Source: Candidatus Micrarchaeum sp.
GTDB lineage: Archaea; SpSt-1190; DYHY01
Length of the DNA: 64,000 bases
Direction of reading: 5' to 3'
NCBI GenBank assembly: GCA_020723935.1
Contig: DYHY01000002.1
Coordinates: forward strand, 28,851 to 92,850
Shown piece by piece: positions 41,868-50,047 of the stretch. The position numbers and the translations under genes are program-made. The notes beneath the pieces are model-generated. The model was not told where the DNA came from. It did no database searches and worked only from the letters and a program-made list of their open reading frames with translations. Every line of letters begins with the position of its first letter. Within the stretch, counting starts at the first letter, position 1.

Positions 41868-43643
41868 TCATTTCACCGTAACGCTCTTGGCGAGATTCCT
41901 GGGCTTGTCGACGTCGTTCCCCCTCGCGACGCCCACGTAGTAGGCGAGCATCTGCAGCGGGACCGTCGAGAGCAGGGGATAGAGCAGCGGGTCCGCGCCC
42001 TCCGGGATGCGGATGAAGCGGTCGTAGATCTTGTTGGGCCTGTCCGAGACGCCTATGACGAGGCCCTCGCGCGCCCGCACTTCCATCGTGTTCGAGACGG
42101 TCTCCTCGTACGTGTCGTCGGCCGGGTTTATTGTCACGACTGGCACGCCCTTCTCGACGAGCGAGAGCGTCCCGTGCTTGAGCTCGCCCGCGGGCATCCC
42201 CTCCGCGTGGATGTACGATATTTCCTTGAACTTCAGGGCGCCCTCTATCGCCGTCGCGAAGTTTATCCCGCGGCCGATGAAATAGACCGCAGGGCTGCCT
42301 TTGAGCTCCTCCGCGAGGGCTTTCACCGTCCCGCGGTTGTCCTCGATCGTCTTCTTCACGAGGGCCGCGGCGCCGTCCACGAACCCCTTCGCGTCCTTCC
42401 TGTACCTGCCCTGCAGCGCGAGGGACAGGAGCGAGAACATGAGAACCGTGGCCGAGAAGCTCTTGGTCGCGGCGACGCCCACTTCAGGACCCGCCTGCAT
42501 GTAGATGACGCCGTCGCTTTCGCGCGTCAGCGTTGAGCCCAGGACGTTCACGATCGAGTAGACGCAAACCCCCCTCGCTTTCGCCGAGCGCACGGCGTCC
42601 ATCACGTCCGCCGTCTCCCCGGACTGGGAGATCGCGATTATTACGGTGCCTCTGTCCATCGACTGGGCGAAATGGCTGAACTCGGATGCGAGCATAACGT
42701 CGCAGTAGATCCCCGCATCCTTCATCAGGATGTAGCGCCCGATGAGCGCCGCGTGGCGCGAGGTGCCGCAGGCTAGCATCACGACGCGCTTCGCGCCCTT
42801 GAGCTTGGCAGCTACCCTGCGGATGCCTGCCTCGTTCTGCGCGACGACCCTTGGGATCGTCGCCGGCTGCTCTTCTATCTCCTTGAGCATAAAGTAGGGG
42901 TATCCGCCGAGCTTCGCCGCCTCCGGGGTCCAGGTTACCTTCCAGACGTCCTTCTTCACGCGCTTGCCCCGGCGGAACACCTCCACTGACCTAGGAGTTA
43001 GGACCGCAAGCTCCCCGTCGTCCACTACGAGGGCCTTGTTGGTGTGGGCGAGGAAAGCGGGGACATCGGAGGCTATGAAATTCTCCCCTTTCCCGACGCC
43101 TATGACAAGGGGGCTGGATTTCCTGACCGCGACGATCTTGCCCGGATCGCGCGACGAGACCACTCCGAGGGCGTATGACCCGTGGAGGAGGGGCAGCGTC
43201 TTTGCCACCGCCTCCTCCAGGGTCGAATCGGAGGAATAATTCTCGCCTATCAGATGGGAGACGACTTCCGTGTCGGTCTCCGAAGCGAAGACGTGGCCGC
43301 GGGAAAGGAGGCCGCTCTTGAGCTCGGCGAAGTTCTCGATTATCCCGTTGTGGATCACCGCCACCGTCCCGGACTGGTCGAAATGCGGGTGGCTGTTTGG
43401 CACCGAGGGCTTCCCGTGCGTCGCCCAGCGCGTGTGCGCCATCCCGGTCGTCCCGTTGAAGGTCGAATAGTCTATCTGGGATTCGAGGCCCGCGACCCTT
43501 CCGACCGCCTTCTTGACCTCAAGCTTGCCGTTGACGACGACGATTCCCGCGGAATCGTATCCCCTGTATTCGAGGGTCTTGAGGCTGTCGACTAGAATCC
43601 TGGCGCAGTTCTTGTCACCGACATATCCTATGATTCCGCACAT
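41868..43643 (-). CDS. glmS: Glutamine-fructose-6-phosphate aminotransferase
   Basis: 591 residues. It makes glucosamine-6-phosphate, the entry to UDP-GlcNAc for surface glycans. The N-terminal glutaminase begins MCGIIGYVGDKNCAR with the catalytic Cys2, and carries GMAHTRWATHG; two SIS isomerase domains follow (VVMLACGTSRHAAL, AISQSGETADVMDAV, GPEVGVAATKSFSA), and the conserved end is KPRNLAKSVTVK. Length is normal for the family. A TATA-like box sits about 36 nt upstream. No glmM or glmU lies nearby. Confidence 0.97.
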   Translation of the reverse strand: MCGIIGYVGDKNCARILVDSLKTLEYRGYDSAGIVVVNGKLEVKKAVGRVAGLESQIDYSTFNGTTGMAHTRWATHGKPSVPNSHPHFDQSGTVAVIHNGIIENFAELKSGLLSRGHVFASETDTEVVSHLIGENYSSDSTLEEAVAKTLPLLHGSYALGVVSSRDPGKIVAVRKSSPLVIGVGKGENFIASDVPAFLAHTNKALVVDDGELAVLTPRSVEVFRRGKRVKKDVWKVTWTPEAAKLGGYPYFMLKEIEEQPATIPRVVAQNEAGIRRVAAKLKGAKRVVMLACGTSRHAALIGRYILMKDAGIYCDVMLASEFSHFAQSMDRGTVIIAISQSGETADVMDAVRSAKARGVCVYSIVNVLGSTLTRESDGVIYMQAGPEVGVAATKSFSATVLMFSLLSLALQGRYRKDAKGFVDGAAALVKKTIEDNRGTVKALAEELKGSPAVYFIGRGINFATAIEGALKFKEISYIHAEGMPAGELKHGTLSLVEKGVPVVTINPADDTYEETVSNTMEVRAREGLVIGVSDRPNKIYDRFIRIPEGADPLLYPLLSTVPLQMLAYYVGVARGNDVDKPRNLAKSVTVK

Positions 43644-43673
43644 GTTTCAACAGTTCGCCTTGGAACAGGCTTC

Positions 43674-43684
43674 GTTTAATAAGC
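43674..43684 (-). promoter_or_regulatory. TATA-like box for glmS
   Basis: On the reverse strand gcttattaaac is centred about 36 nt before the glmS ATG (43643). A separate rightward element at 43772-43780 serves the divergent regulator. Confidence 0.45.
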
Positions 43685-43771
43685 ATTACTCAAACTAGTC
43701 TCCGACACCCAAAAGAGGATTGAAAGTGGTCGCAAAAATGGGGACTGTTTCAGGCTCCGTTCAGGACAATC

Positions 43772-43780
43772 ATTATAAAT
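43772..43780 (+). promoter_or_regulatory. TATA-like box for the HTH/S-layer-like regulator
   Basis: attataaat is centred 25 nt before the ATG at 43801 and rules out the longer in-frame start at 43720. Confidence 0.5.
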
Positions 43781-43800
43781 TCAATACAAGTAGTGTTGCA

Positions 43801-44727
43801 ATGGTGTTAATAGTAGAGAAGGAGGGCGGCAAGTACCGCGCGCTCGAGGGCAAGCTCGTGACGCCGCAGGCTTTCGCAGTCCTCCTGCATCCAGTGAGGC
43901 TGAAGATCCTCTCGGAGCTGTCGCGCGAGCCCTCCTACCCCTCGAAGCTCGCCGAGAAGATGAGGATGAGCGAGCAGAAGGTCTTCTATCACGTGCGCGC
44001 GCTCAAGAAGGCGGGCCTCGTCGAGGTGGAGAAGAAGGAGGAGATGCGCGGGGGCCTTGCCAAGTACTTCCGTGCGGTGGATTCCGCTTTCGCGATCAAG
44101 CTCTCGGGCGAGAAGTCCTTCGACCTCCCCGTCGAGGGGCGGAAGGACGCGGGCGCGTTCTTCTCGGCGTTCGCGGACAGGAGCGGCAACTTCGACGGCC
44201 TGATCGTCGTGGGATCGCCCGACCCGCACGGCCCCAACAAGGCGAGGGCGAGGGACGGCCACTACGCCGCGGACCTCGCGATGCTCATGGGGAAGTTCGC
44301 GAGGATCAACGGATCGGTGACGCGCACGGACACGGAGCTCAAGGAGAGCGAGCGGCGGCGCAATCTCGTCCTCATCGGCGGGCCGATAACGAACATGGTC
44401 GTGGGCGAAGCCAACGCGGCCCTCCCCGTCAGGTTCGATCCCGCCCACAACTGGGACATATTCTCGGAGATATCGGGCACGTACTACCACGAGGAGGAAT
44501 GCGGCCTGATAGTGCGCGCGAAGAACCCCTGGAACCCAGAGGCGGAGATCCTCGTCGTCGCCGGGAAGAGGTTCTCCGGGACGAAATCTGCGGTCCTCGC
44601 CCTGATTTCGAAAGGGGAGCAGGTCGCCGAGGGGAACGTCGGAAGGAGGAAGGCGTTCGCCAAGGTCGTGGAGGGCGCGGATCTTGACGGCGACGGGATC
44701 GTCGATTCGGTCGAGATAAGAGAGTGA
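43801..44727 (+). CDS. ArsR-like winged-helix regulator fused to an S-layer C-terminal-like domain
   Basis: 308 residues from the ATG at 43801. Residues about 20-95 form an ArsR-type winged helix (LLHPVRLKILSELSREPSYP, then KLAEKMRMSEQKVFYHVRAL). The rest resembles the outer domain of archaeal S-layer proteins: LIVVGSPDPHGPNKARARDG, NLVLIGGPITNMVVGEAN, NPWNPEAEILVVAGKRFSG. It ends with an Asp-rich DLDGDGIVDSVEIRE, like a dockerin/EF-hand calcium loop. There is no signal peptide, so an extracellular-type fold is apparently used as a sensor in the cytoplasm. Relatives occur in archaea next to S-layer genes, but none is seen here. Confidence 0.8.
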   Translation: MVLIVEKEGGKYRALEGKLVTPQAFAVLLHPVRLKILSELSREPSYPSKLAEKMRMSEQKVFYHVRALKKAGLVEVEKKEEMRGGLAKYFRAVDSAFAIKLSGEKSFDLPVEGRKDAGAFFSAFADRSGNFDGLIVVGSPDPHGPNKARARDGHYAADLAMLMGKFARINGSVTRTDTELKESERRRNLVLIGGPITNMVVGEANAALPVRFDPAHNWDIFSEISGTYYHEEECGLIVRAKNPWNPEAEILVVAGKRFSGTKSAVLALISKGEQVAEGNVGRRKAFAKVVEGADLDGDGIVDSVEIRE

Positions 44728-44833
44728 CAATCGAATCGATGGTCGGCGGCTCCCGGGAGCCCTTCGCGGAGGAAGCGCCGGCGCAGGAGAGACGGGGGGC
44801 GGCCCCGCCGGAAGGAAATCTCCCGCCAGGATC

Positions 44834-45184
44834 TCAGAGCAGGCTCTCTATTTGCTTGCCCCAGTGGGCGCCGGCGACGATGAGCACCGCTCCGAGGCCG
44901 AAGAAGATGAGGGATATGTATTTGAGGCCCCCGGTGGGCTTGACGAGGCCGCTTATCGCCTCGTATATCCCTATCAGGACGAGGCCGACATAGATCGACG
45001 TGAAGGCGAAGGCGAGGGTTATGAGGAACGTCTCCTTCTTGGAGAGGACGAGGTAGCGTTCGGAGACGGTTATCCTCTTGAGGATGTTCTCGGCGAGGCC
45101 CTTGAGGCCCCAGGCGTAGACGAGGAGGATGAATATCGTTATGACAAACGAATGGTCCCTCACTAGGACGGATGCATCAACCAT
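44834..45184 (-). CDS. Small three-span membrane protein
   Basis: 116 residues with hydrophobic stretches at about 13-30, 50-75 and 87-105 and a basic segment between the first two (KRITVSERYLVLSKKE). Nothing recognisable by family. It is convergent with the regulator and divergent from the next small gene, with A/T-rich promoter-like sequence in the 89-nt gap. Confidence 0.65.
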   Translation of the reverse strand: MVDASVLVRDHSFVITIFILLVYAWGLKGLAENILKRITVSERYLVLSKKETFLITLAFAFTSIYVGLVLIGIYEAISGLVKPTGGLKYISLIFFGLGAVLIVAGAHWGKQIESLL

Positions 45185-45273
45185 TCAGTGACGGTGAGAA
45201 CGCCCCTATTAAAATGCTTTTTCCGCAGCAAAGGTAAAAAAGGGCCTCCCCGAGCCTTCCCGAGGGCGCCAAA

Positions 45274-45603
45274 ATGGGTTTCATACAGATAGGAAGGGGA
45301 AGCGCGAAGAAGAGGTCGCGGTTCCTCCACCTCCTAGACTTCAAGAACCTGAGGATAATATTCAGTAAGGATGAGAAGGGCGTGCGCGTTGAGGCGTGCG
45401 AGAGCAAGGACGCCCCGCCCTACGTCGCGACGGTCAAGTTCTCGTTCTACATAACGGAGAAGGAATACCGCAGGATCGCGACCAAGCACAAAAACATCAT
45501 ATGCAGGATGATGAGCCAGCTGGAAGGGCTCTCGGAGACGATAGAGGACCTCTACAAGAGGAAGCGGGGCAAGGGGGGTCTGGGCGATGGCAGCGAAGGG
45601 TAG
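45274..45603 (+). CDS. Small basic protein of unknown function
   Basis: 109 residues, MGFIQIGRGSAKKRSRFLHL, mixed alpha/beta, with a C-terminal helix and basic tail (EDLYKRKRGKGGLGDGSEG). The next gene starts 17 nt inside it, so the two are probably coupled. No family recognised. Confidence 0.62.
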   Translation: MGFIQIGRGSAKKRSRFLHLLDFKNLRIIFSKDEKGVRVEACESKDAPPYVATVKFSFYITEKEYRRIATKHKNIICRMMSQLEGLSETIEDLYKRKRGKGGLGDGSEG

Positions 45604-45907
45604 GAAGGCGGAGGGCAAGCCGTTGGGCAAGCCGTTGGGCAAGCCGTTGGGCAAGCCTTCAGGAAAGGCTGGTGCGGCTGGGAGCGCCCCCGCCGGGGCG
45701 AAGTTCAAGATCATCCACGACGTCCCTACCTGCATCGGCTGCGGGGCGTGCGCGGCTGTCTCCTCCAACTGGGTGATGAAGGGCGAGAAGGCAAAGGTCA
45801 AGGTCATGCTGCTCGGGAAGCTAGGCGACAACATAGACGCCGCGGAATCCTGCCCGGTCACCTGCATACACATCGTCGACCTGCAGAAGAACAAGAAGCT
45901 CATCTGA
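45587..45907 (+). CDS. Single-cluster ferredoxin with a GKPL-repeat N-terminus
   Basis: 106 residues. The C-terminal 70 residues form a small ferredoxin: VPTCIGCGACAAVSSNWVM and a remote ESCPVTCIHIVD give the ligands for one 4Fe-4S cluster. The first 30 residues are a Lys/Gly/Pro-rich arm made by a 12-bp tandem repeat. It begins inside the previous gene. The electron-transfer partner is unknown. Confidence 0.85.
   Translation: MAAKGRKAEGKPLGKPLGKPLGKPSGKAGAAGSAPAGAKFKIIHDVPTCIGCGACAAVSSNWVMKGEKAKVKVMLLGKLGDNIDAAESCPVTCIHIVDLQKNKKLI
45613..45660 (+). repeat. 12-bp tandem repeat in the ferredoxin gene
   Basis: Four units, the first three gggcaagccgtt and the last ending ttc, encode G-K-P-L three times then G-K-P-S. 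The near identity at DNA level shows recent expansion, and unit changes keep the frame. Confidence 0.9.
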
Positions 45908-45940
45908 TCCGCGGACGCGCGCCCACTTCCTTCGAAAAAA

Positions 45941-46552
45941 ATGGCGATAAGACAAATCAACCTGTTCGGCGAGAAGAGGAGGCATGTCTGGAAGTTCGGC
46001 AGGATCTTCGGTCCCCGGGCAGGGAAATCCGACAGCGGGGCGGAAGCCGAAATCGCCGCTTTCCTGAAAGAAAATGGGGTCAGCTTCAAATCGCACCCGT
46101 TCATACTTCCCGCGGCGAGGAGGCGGAAGCCTGCGTTCTCCGAGGCCGAGAAGGGGGAAATAGTGCGCAAGGGCTCGGGCCTGCCTGCCGGGGATCTGGA
46201 GCTCGTCCTCAAGAGAACGCCCCTTGCGCGGGTGAGGCCGGAGCTTTTCAGGTCCGACTTCCTGGTTGAGGGGCGGCGCGCCGGGCGGCCGGCGAGGGTC
46301 TTTGTCGAATACCTCGGCCTGCACAACCCGCGGACGAAGGTGACCGCGGCCGCGATGAGGCGGCGCCACTACAGGCAGATAGCCGCCTACACTTTCGTGA
46401 AGACGCCCCTCAGGGAGGAGCTCTATAGGAGAGCGGGCCTCGAAGTTGTCATGCTAGGCAAAAAGGACCTCTCGGATCTTGGGACTGCCCTGGCAAGCGT
46501 CCTCGGAATGGATCAGGAAGGGAGCACGCTACACGGCAGAAGATTCGCATGA
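45941..46552 (+). CDS. Putative PD-(D/E)XK-like nuclease-fold protein
   Basis: 203 residues. SGAEAEIAAFLKENGVSFKS is the typical opening helix of this fold, and RSDFLVEGRRAGRPARVFVE gives a D followed by an E in a strand (VFVEYLGLHN), then a helix with RRRHYRQIAAYTFVKT. The Lys of the motif is not clearly placed. A structure-specific or repair nuclease is possible, but the assignment is by pattern only. Confidence 0.6.
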   Translation: MAIRQINLFGEKRRHVWKFGRIFGPRAGKSDSGAEAEIAAFLKENGVSFKSHPFILPAARRRKPAFSEAEKGEIVRKGSGLPAGDLELVLKRTPLARVRPELFRSDFLVEGRRAGRPARVFVEYLGLHNPRTKVTAAAMRRRHYRQIAAYTFVKTPLREELYRRAGLEVVMLGKKDLSDLGTALASVLGMDQEGSTLHGRRFA

Positions 46553-46611
46553 GGCCCTGTAGCCGCGCGGGAAAAGCGCTAAAAGCAGGCCGCCCGGCGC
46601 ACGCGGGCATC

Positions 46612-47784
46612 ATGGCAGGGAAGAAGAAATACGACGTATACTCGGAAAGCCTGAAGCTGCACGAGAAGCTCAGGGGAAGCTGGAGACTGTCTCAAAGGCG
46701 CGCATCAGCAGCAGGAAGCTGCTCTCCCTCCTTTACACCCCGGGCGTCGCGGAGGCGTCAAGAGTCCTTGCGAAGGACCCGTCGCTTGCGAGGAAGCTCA
46801 CGGTCAAGGGCAACATGGTCGCCGTCGTCTCGGACGGCTCGGCGGTCCTGGGCCTCGGAAACATCGGCGCGTACGGCGCGATCCCCGTGATGGAGGGCAA
46901 GGCCGTCCTCTTCAAGGAGCTTGGGGGTGTCGACGCCTTCCCGCTATGCTTGGAGACGCAGGATCCGCAGGAGATAATCGGGATAGTGAAGGCCATATCG
47001 CCCGTGTTCGGCGGGGTGAACCTTGAGGACATCTCGGCGCCCAGGTGCTTCGAGGTCGAGGCGCAGCTTCAGGACATCGGGATCCCTGTCATGCACGACG
47101 ACCAGCACGGGACTGCGGTCGTCGTCCTCGCGGCGCTCAAGAACGCCCTGAAGGTCGTGGGGAAGAAGGCGGAAGACTGCAAGGTCGTGATAAGCGGCGC
47201 GGGGGCCGCGGGCACCGCGACCGCCAGGCTCCTCCTCGCGTCGGCCGAAAGGCCGGGTGAGATAGCGGTCTGCGACAACAAGGGCCTCGTCTCCGCCGAC
47301 AGGAGCGACCTCAACGGCCCGAAGGTCGAGCTCGCGACTCACTCTCACCGGCCAGAGAAAGTCGATGGGCCTTGCGGAGGCGCTCAAGGGGACGGACGTC
47401 TTCATCGGCCTCTCCGCGCCCGGGATAGTGACGCGCGGGATGGTCGCGGCAATGGGGAGATCGGCCGTCGTCTTTGCGATGGCAAACCCCGTCCCGGAGA
47501 TAATGCCCTCGGAAGCCCTGGCGGCCGGCGCGGCCGTCGTCGGGAGCGGGAGGAGCGACTTCCCCAACCAGATAAACAACGTCCTCGCGTTCCCCGGGAT
47601 CTTCCGGGGGGCTCTGGACTCCGGAGCGACGAGGATAACCACGCAGATGAAGCTCTCCGCGGCCGAGGCGATAGCCTCGCTCGTGAAGCGCCCGACGGCG
47701 AGGAAGATACTCCCCGGCCCTCTGGACAGGAAGGTAGCAAGAGCCGTCGCAAGGGCTGTCGCCGGAAAGGCCGCCAGGGCCTAG
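46612..47784 (+). pseudogene. Malic enzyme with two frameshifts
   Basis: The protein is clearly an oxaloacetate-decarboxylating malate dehydrogenase: YTPGVAEASRVLAKDPSL, VVSDGSAVLGLGNIGAYG, PVMHDDQHGTAVVVLAAL, VVISGAGAAGTATARLLL and FAMANPVPEIMPSEA. It needs three frame segments. The first (46612 to about 46673) ends at a G run (aggggaag) lacking one G for frame; the second runs to 47340, where the 4-nt unit ACTC is duplicated (47337-47344); the third goes to 47784. The net change is +3. It is broken if the sequence is right, and the clean protein between breaks suggests a very recent event or assembly errors. Confidence 0.8.
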
Positions 47785-47785
47785 C

Positions 47786-48466
47786 CTAGCGCGCCTTCTT
47801 CCGCTTCTTCTTCGCCTTCCCGCCTTTCCCGGGGCATCCCCCGGCCTCGGCTTTCCAGCAGAAATAGGAATATGCTATGGGCACGAGGGCGCCGACGAGG
47901 AGGATCCCCAGTAGGAACCCTATGCTCTCCTTGGCGACTAGGGCGTAGAGGGCCATCACCGCGCCCGTGGCGATGAAGGTCTTGCCGCCCAGGTCGTGCG
48001 TCCGCTTCCATACCCGGTCGCTCGAAAGGCTCCAGGGCGTCCTTATCCCGCAGAAGTAGTTCCTCGGGACCCTGGGGAGGACGAAGCCGAGGTAGCCCAT
48101 GAAAAAGCCGGAGAGGAACATCGCCCAGGAGGCGACGTCAGTCCCCTTCCCCAGGTACGACGAGAGGATGACCGCGTTGAGCGCGAAGAAGAACGCGCAC
48201 GCTCCGAAGGACACCTCCCCGAGGACAGTCCCCAAAGACGCCTTCTTCTCCTCGTTGACTATCGGGTCTATCTCATGGAGCTTCTCGATGACGAGGAAGA
48301 CCACCGCCGAGATCGCCGGAAGGAGGAAGAGCCCGATGTCGCGGGAGGCGAAGCCGTCCGCCTGGCCGGCGATGTTCCAGTGTATCGGGACCGTGGCGGG
48401 CACGAACGGGTAGATGAATAGCGAGAGCAGGAACGACGCGGCGACCAGCACGAAAGTCCATCTCAT
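47786..48466 (-). CDS. SdpI-family membrane protein (DUF1648/SdpI)
   Basis: 226 residues with about six spans. The DUF1648 motif is PIHWNIAGQADGF, and the SdpI part reads VLPRVPRNYFCGIRTPWSLS followed by W-K-R-T-H-D-L-G-G-K. In Bacillus, SdpI gives immunity to the SdpC toxin; in archaea the role is unknown. The basic tail (KGGKAKKKRKKAR) may contact lipids or nucleic acids. It shares a single central TATA box with the Nudix gene. Confidence 0.9.
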   Translation of the reverse strand: MRWTFVLVAASFLLSLFIYPFVPATVPIHWNIAGQADGFASRDIGLFLLPAISAVVFLVIEKLHEIDPIVNEEKKASLGTVLGEVSFGACAFFFALNAVILSSYLGKGTDVASWAMFLSGFFMGYLGFVLPRVPRNYFCGIRTPWSLSSDRVWKRTHDLGGKTFIATGAVMALYALVAKESIGFLLGILLVGALVPIAYSYFCWKAEAGGCPGKGGKAKKKRKKAR

Positions 48467-48487
48467 GGCGCCAGGGACGTGCGGCGC

Positions 48488-48498
48488 ATATTTAAAAC
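48488..48498. promoter_or_regulatory. Shared bidirectional TATA box between SdpI-family and Nudix genes
   Basis: atatttaaaac has its centre 27 nt from the leftward ATG (48466) and 27 nt from the rightward ATG (48520). Start-to-start distance is 54 nt, identical to the glycosyltransferase pair at 32.5 kb. Confidence 0.6.
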
Positions 48499-48519
48499 GA
48501 GGGGAGGGTTTGCCCGCAA

Positions 48520-49011
48520 ATGAGGCTTGCGACGCTCTGCTTCCTGACGAGGAGGGGCCGGATCCTCCTGATGAGGAAGAAGTGCGGGATAGGCGCCGGC
48601 AAGTACACCGGGCCCGGCGGGAAGATCGAGCCGGGCGAGAGCCCGCGGGGTGCCGCCGCGAGGGAGGTCTTGGAGGAGGTTTGCGTGAAGGTGCTCCCGG
48701 AGGACCTGGAGCTCATGGGCGTGTGCAAGTTCCACTTCGGCAGGAAGCATTTCATGGAAGTCTTCGTCTTCAAGGGGACGAAGTTCTCGGGAAAGCCCTC
48801 TGAGACGGAGGAGGCAGACCCTAGGTGGTTCCCCTTGCGCGACATACCCTACACGGAGATGTGGGAGGACGGCAGGTACTGGCTCCCCCTCCTCCTAGCG
48901 GGGAAGAGGTTCGGCGGGACTTTCAAGTTCGATCCGTCCAGGGAGAGGCTGGTCTCGCACAGGCTCAGGATACTGCCGTCTTCCCCTTCCGGCGGCCGCA
49001 GGAATCCCTGA
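48520..49011 (+). CDS. Nudix hydrolase, MutT/MTH1-like
   Basis: 163 residues. The Nudix box is GGKIEPGESPRGAAAREVLE then E, matching G-x5-E-x7-R-E-x2-E-E; the Gly two residues after the final Glu is Cys (EEVCVKV). Sequence around it (TGPGGKIEPGES and FMEVFVFKG) is closest to MTH1-like enzymes that sanitise oxidised purine nucleotides. The leaderless start fits the shared TATA box. Confidence 0.9.
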   Translation: MRLATLCFLTRRGRILLMRKKCGIGAGKYTGPGGKIEPGESPRGAAAREVLEEVCVKVLPEDLELMGVCKFHFGRKHFMEVFVFKGTKFSGKPSETEEADPRWFPLRDIPYTEMWEDGRYWLPLLLAGKRFGGTFKFDPSRERLVSHRLRILPSSPSGGRRNP

Positions 49012-49036
49012 TAAGCCCGCTGGGACCGCGCGGCCG

Positions 49037-49939
49037 CTAGGGCTTCTGGAGGATGAGAATGTTCCCGCGCCCGCGCTTGAACTTCCTCACGAGGCCCCGC
49101 GCTTCCATCTCCGATATCACCAGGCTCGCCTTGGCCTCGGAATACGGGAGCATCCGCCTGAGGTCGCGCTGGCTTATCCTTCCTCCGGCCGCCTCGACCT
49201 TCGAGAGGACCTCCTGCACGTCGTGCGAGAGCGTTTCGGCGAACGACAGCGCCCCTTCGCCTCCGGGCTTCTGCTGGGCCCGGACCTGCGCGGGAGGCCT
49301 CGCTGGCACGGTGGCGCGCGCCCGCGCCCCGGGCCGGGCGGACGGTCGTCTCCTCTTCCTGGGCGCCCCGCCCTTTGCCGGTGGCGCCCGCCTTGCAGGA
49401 GGAAGGGCTGCTGCGTTCCTTCTGCGGAAAAATGCGAAAGGGAGCGCCGCTAGGGCGAGGGCCGCCGCGGCTAGCGCGAGAGGAAGATACTCCGTCCAGG
49501 CGCCCGAGTCGAGAAGGAGGTCGGAAGGCGAGGGGGGTGCGTCGCCGCCCTTGAGGTCGTCTAGGGGGCCGGCGCTGGAAGCGGGATAGTATTCCGGCGG
49601 GAATAAGATGAGGTCGACGGAATAGGACCCGTCCGCTCCCACAGGGACCTCCAGCAGGACCTCGTCGTAGAGAGCCGTCCTCCCGTCCCTGACGTAGCGG
49701 GCGGAGATCTTGTAGTATCCTGCCGGGACGTCGAAGGAATATTCGCCTCCTTTCGTCACGGCCGCCTGAGCGGGCGTCGTGTTTATCTCGACGACCGACG
49801 GATCCATGACGTCCAGGGTGCTCCACTCGTGCGTCGAGCCGGAGATCCTGGAGAGGGCGAGCGCGGGGCTCGGGAGGATGAGGAGGCTAAAGAGGAGGAC
49901 CGTCGCAAGAGAAGCGAAGAGGCGCACGCGAAGCTTCAT
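49037..49939 (-). CDS. Membrane-tethered winged-helix regulator with an extracellular domain
   Basis: 300 residues: signal peptide or anchor (to about 29), an Ig-like carboxypeptidase-regulatory-type domain (KGGEYSFDVPAGYYKISARY), a span at about 150-170, a very basic Pro/Arg/Ala linker (175-225) and a C-terminal winged helix (GGRISQRDLRRMLPYSEAKA, EMEARGLVRKFKRGRGNI). This layout, outside sensor then inside DNA-binding domain, is widespread in archaea. TATA-like atttaaag lies 28 nt upstream, so the start is leaderless. It is divergent from the secreted helical protein. Confidence 0.82.
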   Translation of the reverse strand: MKLRVRLFASLATVLLFSLLILPSPALALSRISGSTHEWSTLDVMDPSVVEINTTPAQAAVTKGGEYSFDVPAGYYKISARYVRDGRTALYDEVLLEVPVGADGSYSVDLILFPPEYYPASSAGPLDDLKGGDAPPSPSDLLLDSGAWTEYLPLALAAAALALAALPFAFFRRRNAAALPPARRAPPAKGGAPRKRRRPSARPGARARATVPARPPAQVRAQQKPGGEGALSFAETLSHDVQEVLSKVEAAGGRISQRDLRRMLPYSEAKASLVISEMEARGLVRKFKRGRGNILILQKP

Positions 49940-50017
49940 TTCCGGTTCCGCTCAAAACGGGCATTTAAAGCTTTATCTCGCCAGCCAGATAAAGCTTCAC
50001 AGACGGCCGCAAGTTTC

Positions 50018-50025
50018 CTTATAAG
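50018..50025 (+). promoter_or_regulatory. TATA-like box for the secreted helical protein
   Basis: cttataag is centred about 27 nt before the ATG at 50048. Confidence 0.5.
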
Positions 50026-50047
50026 AAAAGGCGGGCGGTCCGCCGGC

